Positions 25,901 through 40,900 of a stretch of DNA of 64,000 nucleotides are shown here, piece after piece. A program made the translations under genes and the position numbers. Below the pieces are notes generated by a model that saw only the letters and a list, made by a program, of their open reading frames with translations, did no database searches and had not been told where the DNA came from. The DNA comes from Paragonimus skrjabini miyazakii (taxonomy: Eukaryota > Platyhelminthes > Trematoda > Plagiorchiida > Troglotrematidae), in assembly GCA_014338405.1 (NCBI GenBank), contig JTDE01000294.1:187586-251585 (forward strand). Direction: 5' to 3'. Each line of letters starts with the position of its first letter. Positions within the stretch are counted from its first letter, which is position 1.

Positions 25901-28900
25901 AAGCAAATGTTTTACTTTGAATACTTGTTATAACAAAGGCATTTTTGAACCTGAATTCTGTGTTTCCGAATGCAACTGAACATACAGACGTCATTGTGAA
26001 ACCCAGGTTATTTTCGTTTGAAACTTACTTGACAATATGCATTTGGTTAAAAAAAAGTAGAGTAGTTTGTTTGAGCACACTTATGCGAATGAAGGACAGT
26101 GCAACTTGTCCAAAGGTTACAAAAAACTTCTGGTAATGTTTTATGATGGAAAACGAAGTATTTTCTTAGGACAATTGTTTATAACAATTCCTTGTTTAGT
26201 TCCTCAAACCGTCAAGACTTGTCAGACCGGGCTAACCGTTTAACTGTGGTCATAACGCATATCAGTTTGCTGTATCTATTTAGCCAACTTGTTCTCTGTT
26301 ATGTCATTGGTTTCATTTCAAACTTGTACGTTCATGTATATGTTGGTGAGGCTGATTAAAAGAAAGCTTACAAAATAGCCATATATTAAGTGATGGTAGG
26401 ATTTTTCTTCAAGTCACACCCTTTACTTTGGTGAATAGCACAAGCCGGTTATCATTAGTGACATGATGGAGGTAGTGTCTGAACTTTACGTCTTTTGACC
26501 ACACATTGTTTTGTGCTTTCACATCGAATGTAAGCAGTTCTTATTTATTACGACTGGACAGAAGTTATAAAGCCGTCAAAAAATTGTACCGGCCAACATT
26601 TTATTGATGGGAGGTAAATATTACTTTTCTTACTGATTATGATTATGTTCTAGTGGATTATATAACATGTACTTTGAGCAAGATAGGAGGATTGCTAGAA
26701 TTCTGGTTGTATTCGTGCATTCAGCCCAAAAATAAGGAGCGGATGCCGAGATTCGCGTAGAGGCACAACTATTACTATAAGTTTTACTTTCAGGTTAACA
26801 ACTAGCACAAACACAGTCCATGCGATCAGGCTGATGCATTTATGATTGAAGTTTGTAGTACATATCCACTGCGGGTTAATCTACAGTCGAATCAGGATAT
26901 AGAGAAACATTCTGCGGATTATCGAATAACCTTGTGGCTAGGGATGAGATTTTAACTGGAATCACTGTTCAATGTCGCTGAATGTGAAGGTACTCATGTG
27001 TGCAGGCGGTGTTTATTGAACCGCCGTGGATGTAAAAAGGTGTTTCCGCTTCTTATCCGTCCGAAGTTGGCTGATATTTTCTGAGAGCTGCAGACAACTA
27101 CCATTGTACGCTGCACAAAACCGGCATGCGATAATCGGACTACTTTAAGTGCGTCTGTCTGGTGACATCATAGCAGATTATCAGTCCACTCTACTTTGCT
27201 TCAATACAACTTCATGATGCTGACAATTTTGGTGACAGTTGTCGTTTTTCAAAATGCGAAATTCAACTTATAATCCTTTACTTCCTCGGGTCTACTACAA
27301 TGTCTTGTTGGGTCGTCAACTGCGCATCACTGAATAAATTTCCTCTAGTGGCTGGCATTCTCAATTCATTAACCAACACTGTTTAGTTGCTTCAGCGTTA
27401 TCTTAGTTTGAACGGTAGTTACTTTGATTTCAAATATTCAAATCCCTTCCCACTAAGACAATCGCACGAGCAACGAGCTTTGTTTAATGTGTTAGGTAAC
27501 TTCATAGTGTATTTCTGCTGACTGGTGTATCATAAGCTGGATTACTTAGCGCCGCATTGTTTGACGGTAGTCGCGAAAATGTAACCTGTGATGAGTTACC
27601 ACTATGCTTGAGGTTAACCGCTGTTTCGGTTTTCTTCTCAACCTAAATATAATTACCTCCCGCATGAGGGTGCATTCTGTTTTGTTGCGAAAGTAGGTTA
27701 TTTGGAAAAAAGAGCATTACATCAGTTGAAGTGGCTCATATTTGTGTGTATAACCGGTGCTTATAAACCTTTTTAATATTCAGGTTTGTATAGACTAAAA
27801 AATTGAGCCAACCTTTCTCTTGTTGAGAAATCTGGTTCTGTAATAATGTGATCAATATTTAGACCGAGCTGGTACTCAACATTCTGTAGCTCATTAGTCC
27901 AAGCAAATATTATGTAACCCTTACATGCACGGTTCATCAAACACGTACAAGTCTCCAAGACTTAGACAAAAAAGCTTTTCAAAATGTTACGTAACATGAC
28001 CTTGAAGGCACTTATGGTTTACTACGGAAGTAGAGATGAACTGTCTTTCGGAAACACCAAAAAACATGTTTATGGTAAAGATCAAGTAACAGCTACCGAA
28101 CATGACTGAAACTACTACATCCCCTATGTGTTTTAGAAAATTATAGGAACATGTCTGAAAATGAGGCCTATCGCAATGTAACCAGAGTAATTTGCTATCG
28201 TTGCAAAGAAATATTTCGTAACCATTGCTATGTACCATAGATCAGTATTGAAACTGTATTACTGCATTGGAGACGTTAGTGTAATGAATCCACCGAAAGA
28301 ACGTTGTTATGTTGAATCGTCTTTTCAGCAGCTACTTTTCAATATAAAGTAACAACTAGATGCCAACTGGATAACTATAGTAACCTAATACTCAGTACAT
28401 ATGTCACCCCTGAATAGGAGTTTATATGCATCACGATATTTCACCAACTAATGCCAGAACATTTGATATATATCGATGCTTTTTTCACAATACAGATGCA
28501 TTTATTGTTTCTCTTGCACTTCCATGTGGTTAGCCGTATGCGTGCAAAAATGCCATGTTCGATTTTAAAGGTATTACTACTAGGCACTCATTTGTCTTTG
28601 CTGTCCCTCAACATATTTTATTGTGCATTTATTCATTCATGATAAGCTAAATGATACTTCGTGTTTTTTGTCAGAAGTGCATTAATTGATCAGAAAAAAT
28701 GTTCAGTAAGACATCACATAGAATCTGTACTTAATTCGAACAAGGTATCACGTTTTGTATTATATATGGGCAGATGGAAAATGATTTCTGGAAACCACCT
28801 ATTCCTTGATTAGTTTTTCATTCGTCTTGCATTTCCTTAAGAAAAAGTTAGGTTGCATTATTAAAGTTTCTTTGATTATCAGTGAGAATGATAAAAATCC

Positions 28901-31900
28901 TACATTTATCCCTCTTTTTACTCTTCCGATTGGTCTTCATTGATAAGCTGAAGATGATTCTGATTTTCCATTCTTAATGAGGTATTTTGAAAACTGATCG
29001 TGTCAGTTAGATTCAATTGCTCAATAAAAAATCATGCCATATTTGTTGGCTGCCAATTCCCATCATTAGTTTCTAAAATACTGGCCACCAGAACCATATG
29101 TATGTTTGCTTGTAATACTGCATCGAAATACATTAGGGGTATATTCAATTTTTGTTAGTAACTTCCGCACTTACATTGTCCACTATATAATTCGTACAGA
29201 GCATAGATAATTGGTCAGTCGTGTAACGAGATTTAACAATACACCACTTAAAACATACGTATGCTTAAAAATAACGGAAAGACAAACTGACAAACCGGTA
29301 AAATAACTGTAGCTGTTTCGTTGTTACGTTCTAGTTGCATATCCTGATGTGAAGTTAAAACGCTGCAATACATAACTGTTAAATGTTATTCGAATTTTGC
29401 ATTTAACCACACATTTTATTTATTTTACATCATTCAAAATAAAAGCATACTTGAATAGCAGGCAAGGATTGTGGGGGGGAATTGTGACTGCTCTCGTCTC
29501 CTGATCAAGTTTGGACGTGCCAGAATGTGAAAAGTGCCACTTGGATGAACCTAACTTCAACTTAGTCTTTTCGCTGTCTTTTTCAGTTTATCTAGAGACC
29601 GTAATAAAGGCCAACAAGCGTAAAGATGGTTTTATCCATAACATTTTTAAACCACCAGTAGAAAGCTACAGTAACGTAACGAATGTAAATACTACGTCAG
29701 CGCTGCCAATGAGAATACAAACGATAGAACCACATATTCGTTTATATCCAAATGCTCGAAGCATGTGACGTCAATGGGTAAGCAACAGTAGGGTTAGAAA
29801 GCAGATAGTTGCTAACGGGTCGCAAATTAGTCCCTTCACTCAATTATCAGGAGTGTTCAGACAATTTCTAGACTATGCACTGAGGATGACAATCAGTCAG
29901 TTCTCTTGGATAATACATTTGCCGAAGCCGCCACAGATCAGTGTGAACTAACAGGCAGACAAATGATGACTAAGCGTAGGGAGGTGGAACCATCCACTTG
30001 AGGGGATGACGACAGTAGTCTGGATTCGTCTCTCGAACCAGGACCTTCAGGACTGACTAAAAACTCTTGGTAAGGTGATGCCCGAAAGGACTCAGTGGTC
30101 CGAATGTTGTTACTGTTAGCTCGAGTTGTTCGTGAAGTAAATGCGTTCGATTACGCGGGGGGTATTGAAGGCCCTAGTGAAGGCGTCTTTCTTAGGAAGC
30201 AATATTTCTGCTCGCAGTTTGTTTACTTTTTACGGAATATAGTTCACTTTAAGTCCAAGGGTTGAGAACAGACGGCTGTTTGTTATGTTTAGGTCCTGTG
30301 TATCGCTGGTTTTAGTCCTGGCTTGGACTTTCTGTTTGCTTCATGGTTGCTTGATAATCAGGTTTTGATGTCACGAACTATGATAGTAGTAGATGTTAAA
30401 ATTTGACATTTTGTAGACAAAAATCAAGATAAAGTTTGTCAATGTATTCCAAAATACACATCAATATTCCTCATAATTTCAGATATTTGCAGCTTATCTG
30501 AGGGCATTACTTGAGTACACAATGGGAAGAAGTTGAAGTTTCAAGATTTGTTATCAAACGCTTCAAAATACATAGTTTAAAAAACATTCAACAACCTTCT
30601 ATCATGTCATTTAACAAACTGACATAGGTTGAGTTGATAGCATAACATTTAAAAACTAATCTACTAAGTCATCAAAAAGTGCACTGCAATGAATTACCAC
30701 AAACGGTTTCATGTCTTTTGGGGAAACATGGTAATCATAAAAACTTACTAAACAAAGTTTGTTGTATTTTCTAATGAAATAAAGTAGAGTTTGTCGTTGT
30801 GGTTTTATGCACGCTATCATAAAATCAAACTTTCAAATGCATAAAATTAATTTTGCAATGTATACCATGAAATTCAGGATTGACAACAAACATAGGAACA
30901 TCCCGAAAACAGTAACCCTTAGTGCGTAATCTGCAAACACTGCATGCATATAAACAAATTCAAACGCATCTGCTAATATGTGGTGTTATGAAAATATTCT
31001 ATCTGATGTAAATGCGAACAAAATGGTCATGACTATGTAAGTCCATCTAAAAGTTTTTTGTTTTTTCGTCTATTTCGCTTGAAACATACCCGATATACGT
31101 CAAACTCAACAATGATTTCCACTGAGTAGAATATTTGAATTTTGATGAAATTGTGAGTTTATTCTCAGCACTTCGGTTACCAGCCTTTATTAGCGTGTAG
31201 TTTGAAAAGAACAATATGTTCCAATTTGGGGTAACCCAGTACATTCTAGAAGCTTGCATCATTATGATTAAAAGTGAAATTTGTTCAGATAACTGATTAA
31301 AAATATACATAGGATGTGTCGATTTAGCGGGTATCACGACATTTGTTATATATCTGATACACCATTGTCACTCGCGTTTTAAATCTGCTAGTCATTGAGG
31401 CGCTTTATTGAGTACAACGGTTGTAAAAAATATATTTTCATTGTTTAACTGATCAGTATTTGAAAAAGCATGGCAGAATCATTTGTGATATACAGTGGAA
31501 ATCAAGCGTGGCACTGAAATGAGATAGAAGTTAATTCGCAAGACCTAATGTGTATTGTAACGTGAAGCAGAAAACAGAAATAATCAACTTACTGGAAGAA
31601 ATGTGCTGCCACGATAGACAGCGTTTTCAGTGGTTAAAGTATATCCACCTGGTGTGTCTCATTTTATGCTAATGAAAACTGTCACTCAACGTTTTTTATA
31701 TAGCGGACACACTAGGTAACCCCTGTTACAACGAATATAAATCCCACACGTTGTCTATAAAAACGTCCTGTAAGTATCACAGTTTCGTGATAACGAGTTT
31801 AATCACATTTTTGATGTCCATTTCAGAAATTGTGTATAATTCATTAGATAAATGTGATATTTATTTCGCCATTTTAAGACGTAAATGGTGTAGTACCAAT

Positions 31901-34900
31901 AGTATACCAGCGCACATTGTCTGTCAGCAACTGATGCCCGGGTTTTACAAATTTATCTGTTCTCGGGTACACTTTTCATCATATGATATATAAGCAAATA
32001 AAAATTGGGACTTTTAAACTGAATACTGAAAGATAAACATACGCGCACTTAGTATAGTCCATTGAAAGTAAAGCCTCGAAAAACAATGTAAAAGTTTTTC
32101 ATTATAATGAATGAGTCAAGTCTATTCAGTTTGCTACTGAAGTTGCTTAATCCTAACCTGCTATGAATATCTACAGATTTTAACTGGTCTGTACAAGCTG
32201 TTGTGTCAGACTTGAAACGTCACGAATAATGCGACACACCAACTGTTCACACGTTATTCTGTACTGGTGAATTAAAACATGGTTTACTTGTATTTTAGGA
32301 AAGTGAACCAACAATTTTGAGGGCAGACGATGAGAGTTAGAAACGCGGTAGATTTTTTCTCTGTGTCGTAATTCCCTAATGCTAAACGGCAATAGCTTCA
32401 GCTGCATTGATATGATTAAGAAAGGTCACCATTAGATGATTACAAGCGATTTCCGAGAACAGCAGAGAGGATATCATGAATAGGGCAACGCAGAATTATT
32501 AGCTTCCTTTTTAACGCAGAAAGCGTTTACGTTCAGTCTAACTTTTGTAAATCCGGATTGGTATGCTTACATTGTAGTGAGCAGACTGACTGACTGGTTA
32601 AGCCTCTTCAGTGTTCGTGAGTACTTCATCTATACTAATGTCCTTGCTATCCCAACCACTCTTGGATCTCGCTTACAGATCCCTTTCAATAAACAGCTGA
32701 CATGGGAATAACGAAGGTTTTACTTACCAACTGTCCAAATAAACCGCTCAAATCTGTTACCGTGATAGTGTAGAACTTAGAAAAGATTTTCTGTTTCACA
32801 TCTTTAACACCAGTATAAGTCTTATATACAGGGGTGACAGCTCGTTATCCTTTGTCAGATGTAAGTGAAATAAAGGTAAGTGAGTTTAAATATGGGTATG
32901 CTTTTTGTTCTCTAGCATCAAGGCTATCTGTTATTTCGCATAAACTTATGGAGGTAAACCAACCACTTCTAGAACACTTCACTTGACTATCAAGTCTCAC
33001 TATGTTGAATAACGCAAATTTCAGAAGAAAAGATTTAGAGGTAACCACTTCTTCCAATCCGAAATCTAATCCGCCACTCCAAATAATTGCTTTATGATCT
33101 AAACTTCTATTTTTATTAACTAGCTTTCGACCGTGCACTCCACATATATCTCACATTTTACTTAGTGTCACACATCTTTCTGGTGAAACAAAGTGACATT
33201 AGCGTTTGCTTTTGTGTGTTCTGAGAGTCTTCAAATGAGCAGTAGGTTTATCTCTTGGGACCAAGGCACGGCTTTCTGGTAAGCTGAAGGTGGAACGTTA
33301 GAATTCTGTCAGACAACTTCTATTTATCTAACAAATGAGTCCGAGTTTTTAAAACCTGTGCTTAATCCATTTCGTTGATTATGGCCCACACCGTATCTCG
33401 CATACAAGCAGTGTTGAATGCAACGCAGTTCGTAGCAGTAGTCGCGGGCACAGCAGTCAAAGTTTCGTTACTCATAAGTAGTGTAAAAATTTCATAATTC
33501 GGATGAGACCAAATTGCAGAAACTCTGAGCTTTGGCTGTATTCGAACCACCGACAGACATAGCATACCCAAACACGGGCAGCGCTCTTTAAAACTACGCC
33601 TGAAGCTCAAAAATTTTACAATTGGATTCAGTTATCTTTCCAATCTCTGTCATGTGGAATCCACCGGATAATTCGACGGATTGGTTGTCGAATAAAGATT
33701 TTTCAATCAGTTCACAGAGGAATCCATCAACATGTTGCCTTGCTTATAAGTAACGCAGTAGATTTGTAGACTGAAAACCTCAACGATGCGTAAAATGGTA
33801 CTTAGCAGCCTTACTTCTACAAATGGGACCTGATTTTAATTCCACTTTGGGACTTGGTTGCGTTTTCATCGGCCGGTCGAAATGATTATCCAAGACGGAA
33901 GCGGAATAAAAATATTGGCGCTCTCAAGAAAAACTAAATATAGTTTATGCCATGTGTTGTTTCATTTCTGGAGGGTCTGTTTTCTTGCTATTTGCGCTAG
34001 ATTATTCAGGACTGTCCGTCAACTCCTGTCTCAGTATCAATTGATTGTATAAAAAAGCAAATGGATTACTGTTTTTTTACGACAGGTGCCGAAAGGCTAG
34101 CATAGTTTTAATCGTCCCGGTGTTGGTCAAGTACAATTCACATGTGTAACCGCTGTATGAGTACTATTAGGTTGCGGCGGCGATACTCGCAATGAAGTCG
34201 GCTTCTTCTTGGAGAAGCTCCTTCTTTATATGCACGCTGCAGTTACTGGAGCAGCTTACCATTTTGTCTGTTGATTCTATAAGGCAGGACAGTTTGCCAG
34301 AGAGAGAAATAACAGTCTAAAAAGGTACTGCGCATTTACGAACTTTCAAGAGACAGTCACATTCTATCAGTGGTTTAGTGGCCTTTTGTGATCATATATG
34401 ATATATAACTTCCTTTTACCAAGCACCGTGGTGATGCAGTGAAATTTGGCATCAGAGTTGAGTAAACTGCAATTAGTGCCCAGCCGACGTACTGTTTGGC
34501 CACATTATGTCGGCTATTTTGTAATACTGAACAGAGGGATGATATGGCGGGTATAGACTTAGAAAAGTTCGATGTAATGTTGGCATGTAGTGTACCATTT
34601 ATCTGGAGCACTGTTCTGGTGCTGATCAGTGGCCGTATTCGATTCTAGCAAAGCCCCTTAATAACTTGGTGTACTCTAAACGAAACAATGGATTTAGGGG
34701 ATGACTAAAATAAATCGTGCAATTTCTGAGCACACAGAGTGAACTTGTGGTTCAGCTAGTTGAGCGTTTGTGGTATTCGGGAGTGGTTTTTTATGACGCA
34801 GGTTTGAATCCAGCCAAAGCCTCCGTTCTTAACAACTAAGTTTATTCTAAAGTAAACTGGGCTGACTTCTTTAGGTTTTGCATACACCAGTAGTTGTAAC

Positions 34901-37900
34901 CTTAAAATGTTTGTTGTAGACAAAACGACCCGATCAGAAAGCACTATATGGTAAACCAGAATGAAGTAGTTCTCGCCGACGAAGCATATGTGCCTCACCC
35001 CCTTGAAGGTAGGGACATGATACTTTTGCGTATACCATATTCTAAGGAGTTCATTCGAGTATTTTATGATTACTACTGGTCTTTAGATCAATCAGAAAGG
35101 GATGTGTATACGAAGTTCAGTGAATTACATTGCGCAAATATGGAATATTACAGCGTCTTGTGACCAGACTGAAAATTGGACTGTCCGAAGGCAGCTCAGA
35201 ACTAAACTTTGGTACATACTGAAGTGTTATGTCTGCCCTCTGCTCAAGTTGCATTTGTTTGTTCTCTCCACCAATGTTACTTTGACTGAGTTTGCCCATA
35301 ACTTAAAGTTTGATAGAATGGAATGAGTATGTTTGGCTCCTCGAGATATATTTCAACAATTGAGGAAACTACTTAGTATTGCCACAGAATAAATCGTTAC
35401 ACTAGAGCCTTTGCTCACCACGACCATGACTTGGACGTGCTTGGGAGACTACCTAACCGACTGCATTCGGCACGACTGATTTATCACTTAGGCGCATTTT
35501 TGCATTAGCTTGTGAATAACAGTTAGGTTATCAAAATATTATTTATTGCAGTAGGGTTTTCCACATATATACCGATAGACCGAAGAACTAACTTAACGTT
35601 TCGTGTGAATGTTAGTACGCCATTTTTCGTTACCTCTAATGGTGTACTTTCTTAAGCGAGATCACCAAAACAAACAGCCAGCAAACAAAAGAGCTCCATC
35701 ATGACAATAAGTACTAATGTAGATTATAGATTAGGCATTAGCTTGACACGATTTGAGTATCGACTGCACAAGCTAACCCATAGATAGCCTGCTGCTGCTG
35801 TGGTTTATGCTCATTTGCTACGTTCGGCCATCATTGATTACCCTACTGTTGTCTTATCAGCAAAACTTTGTCAATGAGTTAGTTTATCAACTCAATCACC
35901 GCCAGTATTCGCTGCCACGTAACACGTGGGCTATTCATAAATTGACGGAAGTCGTCTATATATTAGAGGTATTTTGTTAATATGCTACTAACTACACAGA
36001 TAAACATGCTGTACGCAGCTGTCGTAACTAGGTCAGCATCAGCTCTTCCATGGGCAGATAAAATTTATACTATTCATGATGTTTCTCCTCTGCTTCAATC
36101 TGAACGAATTTGTATGGCTAGTAGAATGAACCTGACCTACATTAAACATTATGCTAGGCTTGTTCACACTTGATACCCTGTAGTTCACTAGCGAATGAAA
36201 GCCACCTGTTCAGTATCATCTAACTTCCTGCTGTCAGAAGTCTTACACGACAGCAGTCAATGACAAGTCACATGTTAGCAATTACTGTGCTTCAGTACAA
36301 TATAACATGAACGATTATTATTTTGTGGGCCCAAGTAAAGTTATCTGATGAAAATCACAGAGGGAACAGCTTGGGAACTGAAGGTATAAAAAGTGTTGGT
36401 CTAAAATCAATTCCTCTCAATGCGGTAAGTGTTTGGTGATACATAAAAGTTATCTGGCTTATACAGTGTTCAGATAAACAAACAATGTTGTCAAGCGATA
36501 CTTCCACTGATATTTTTTTATCAACTGCAGCACTTCAGTAGATGTCGCACTTTACCTGATGGAAAGTCGCTGAACTTGAGGAGTTTCAGTGCATTGGACT
36601 TTTGTATGAAACAAACTGAAACCCTTTTATTCCCCTCAGAGTGCAATGCACTCATAAAAGCCGTAATGTTATGAAATTATTTATGAAGGAAATAAAACGT
36701 CAATAAATTAAAGAAATAAATGAATTTTCGTAAGCAAACTTCTGTTTCTATTGCAGGCAACTCAAGACATTTACCTTTTTGAAATTAGTCTTAATGGAAT
36801 CAGCTTAATTGAAAATTTTACAAATAACTGAAACAAACTTTTTGACTTTCTAACGAAATATAAGGCTCAACGTTTACTGTAGTTAGCACAAATCCGCAAC
36901 GCACATCTTTCTTCCTAATAATTGTTGATCTCCCGTCTACTTGCTTATGAATTAAGCCCAATAAACATGTTGGCAATTGTTTTGAACAAGACGTACTATT
37001 CCTCTGCTGGACAGCCTGTTGATTGTTTAGTTTGTACTCACACAGCTACTGCCTTCATCAGTCCTGTCAATCTGTATTTTTCTAAACACCATCGTTCCTG
37101 TCAAAAACTCATTTATCAGATGATGTAAGCTGTATTGTTAAATGTGAGTACTGGATTCGTTAATAAAAGGTTTGATTTGAGAAACGTAATTAAATACCTA
37201 CTATTCTAAATCAAACTGGTAATTAGATTAGTTGCGCCAAATAACCCTAAGAATTGTATCAGGACTGAAACCTCCCGTGTACTTAATAAGAAGACCTTGT
37301 TGCTGGGTGATTATAACGTGACATTCAATATACGATGGAGGCTATCTGTCTCTACGTTTGGCCGTGAAGTGATGTGTTTTCGTAAACTGTTTGACGCAGT
37401 TCGATTTCTGCTGTCTAACCCTGGCTTGCAAATGGTGTTCAGTTCTACTTTAGCGTGGTGGTACTGGATTTAATTGAGTTAGAGTGTTTTGATTTGCCAA
37501 ACGCTCTAGACACGAAATACATCAACGTCATCAAACGGAAAGGCGGAAAGTCATCGATATTTTCGGGTTTGTATTAAATGCAGTGTTATATCACGAGACT
37601 TTGTTGTATGCAGTACACGGTTTATAGTATCAAATAAGCTGTAAGATGGTGTGCAACACTGTTTACTTCTGTGTACTCTACTTTATTGAGAATGGGTCTG
37701 TCTTGTTCAACACTGGTAGCCACTGAATTTTGTCTACACGGACCAGGCACACTGCTTCAAATTGTAATCAGTGACCTGTCTGTTTACTTCTACTATAAAC
37801 AGATCGTTGAATGAAACCATATATTTGTTCTGGTGATATAAATAGCAGTAAAAGACTGTTCTAATTTTCCGTGTCCATATGGATGTTTTTGTTTGGGTCA

Positions 37901-40900
37901 CAGTGAGCGTTGTCTCTCTTTAGCCTTCAAGGTTATGTATGAAGGACATGTTGTAGGTATTATCATAGTTGTAGAAAACTTTGTACATTAATAAATGTGC
38001 CACATCCATCACCTGTGTTTTCTCAAAAGGACTTTTGACTGTTAAATATACTTGAGGCAAATCGAAGAACTTCAGGTGATGCACGCCTCTTGAAGTGAAG
38101 CAAAAGTAAACCGACAGAAAGGTCCAAACAGTCTGCCGCACGACTGAAAGTTCACAGAACTCTGTCAGCTAGATGGAGATTTCCTTTCGTTTACTGAAGA
38201 TAACACGAACTCCAGTGTACTTCTCGGTATTCAGATCGATAAGTAAAACAGTTGTGTTTAGCCCAGAAACCCTATTGTTATCAGCTATGAAACAGTGAGT
38301 ATAATCACATTATTTGCAGCTTGTAGATAAAACAAAACACTCGCACCTGGTGAATGACTTAAACGGTTGAAGGTAGAAAACAGTCCGCGATAAAAAGTAA
38401 GTTTCGTTGCTTGTTTTAGTATTTAGCTAATTATCTAGAAAGCAAATATCAGGATTGCGGATCAAAGACTTTACATTTTTGAGGATTGGAAGCTGAAAAG
38501 AAATAGAAAAAGATAATGGTGCATATTTTGACGTTTGAAAAATTATAATTAGTCCAGCAGGTTTTATCACAATACTTACTTCCCACATTGAATGGTTTTT
38601 AACCTTCTGCGTAAAATGCAATATTCACTTTTAAAGTAGTCAAATCAACCTGTGGATTCAGCAGGCGTATGGCGTAGACGAAGAAATAAGGTTTGGTAAA
38701 CACCTTCGGTAGGTTGACTCCACATTAAGTCGAGAGCTACTAGGAATTTAACCTGAATTTTACTCGTTCTTTGGATTCAAGTCGACCTTCTCATTTAAAA
38801 AATTCACCTTTCATGGATCACAAAACTTACTGGCTTGTCTTGCCTTGGATATAAGTGACGGTGACCACCATTCACTATCCCAAACCGTTCAAAGGAATTT
38901 TGATTCTTGTGATAAATTCCTTCTCTACCATCCTCAGAAATAGTTGAAAAGAAAATATGTGACTCTGCTATACTTGAAAGGTAATATTTCCAGGAAAACT
39001 TAACCTTTTGGCTGTGGGAATAAGCAACGCAATAAACAATCATCCCCACCTCTTCTTTCCTGTAGCAAGCTTCAGTGATCCTGGAAAGTGTGACCCGACT
39101 CCCAGTTCCCAAGACTAGTTTGGCGTAAGTGGACCGTTTACCCTACATATATAAAAATACTTATGCCTTGTTAGCACCAGGCATAAAAGCACGCCATATG
39201 TCTTTTAATCACACTGACAAACAGCTACGATCGTTTTTCATCGCCACTGCAACTTTAGCTCTGGAAGATCGACGCTATGTAAAATTCCAGTGCGATCCGA
39301 CGGGTCCTTTTCAGAAGGTGCAACGTTTGTATGATCTAATTCTAACTAGTCATGGAGCATTCAAGTTTGCGAGGCTAAATTGGTTCACAGTAAACAGTCG
39401 CGTTAGAAATGAAACATTATCGTCAAACAAAATTACCGATTAATCCAAATCCTTTGGTTACTTTGTTTCACTTGATGATAAACTTTCACATTTGTTCTAA
39501 AAACTTGATCCCTCGGACGGTTTTGGTCGTTTTTTTAATGAAACAAACTTTTCCGGGTTAATCAAACTGTCATACCCAATAATGACAGCCCTAAAAACGC
39601 CATAAACTTTTGGCAGTAACCGAATAACGGATAAGACCATGTGTTTTATCTACATTTTTCAGAGTAGACTGTCAGACAAAATGGACTCAAACTGCCTTTC
39701 ATCTTAACACACAAACTGATCACACTCGACTTCATCCAACGTAGAGTAGAGTCCATGAACGTTTGAACTAATACCACAATTAACGTTGTATGCAGTTTGA
39801 GTGGCGCTAGCGGTTTCCGTAGAAGTTCCTTAAAAATGTTTCATGCAACAGCATATACACTCGACTTGACATTAGTTAACTGTAATCAATGGTTCTATTC
39901 ACAGCAAGTTTTAACATTGATTGACCACTAGAAAATACCGTAATAAAACCATGCCTATGGTATCTGTAGAATATTTGACTAACAGTCAGCCATCCCGCAT
40001 TAATACTGCTTTGGTGAAGGAGTTTAATAGAAACCGTGGCTCACATTCTGTTTAAACCTTAGGTATAAGACTCGCACACACCAATATGCTGAAGAACAAC
40101 CTTCGTCGAGTACTCAAGGATTTCCGCCTATTTTAATTAACTTAAGTGCAGTCATCTTGAATACATTCGTCAACCAAACGTAGACGACTAGTTCGGTAAT
40201 TGTACAAACTTGCCTTGTTTACCGATATACTTATTAGTAAACAATGGAATGCATTAGCGATGGTTTCTCGTTCATTTGTTTGGCGTGCTTAAATTGATTA
40301 ATTTTGTAATTTTCACAATACTCCCGATGGTTTGACAAACAAAAAATACCTCACCTACTAGATGCACTCAAGTGTTTATCAGTGAGATGGCACAAAATGA
40401 CTGTTCAGTGCACTTTTCCTAAACGTTGTTTACATGTATTTGTTAAGATGAACGGAAATAAACTATTTAATAACTTTTGTTTTTAAGAGAAATGTGCTTG
40501 TTAGTAACGAACCGTCGAAAGCATACCGCCGGTTGAAATTATTCATCTGGTATGTGCACCATGCATAACTCAACCGTGCACCTTAAAACAGGAGCGGCAG
40601 TTACTGAAATTTGTAGATACCACCTTATCTTCGAGTTAACTGTGTCGCGTGTCTGACACATCAAAGTCTGCAGATAGGTGCGAATGCTAAGCACACTCGT
40701 TGAAATAGGGCAGAAACTCGGTCTGCCTCATAATTTTGGATAAGGTTAAAATTTATTAGATAATAGTCGACTGCTCATGCCATGCTACTCCGCTGACTCA
40801 CTAATATGCACTCGTTTGATCACGCCGTCTCCCCTGATCGTTCATAATGGGTCCATTCTGAAAATTACTGAATAAGGGCCTTTTCACTCAAGCGGGCACT

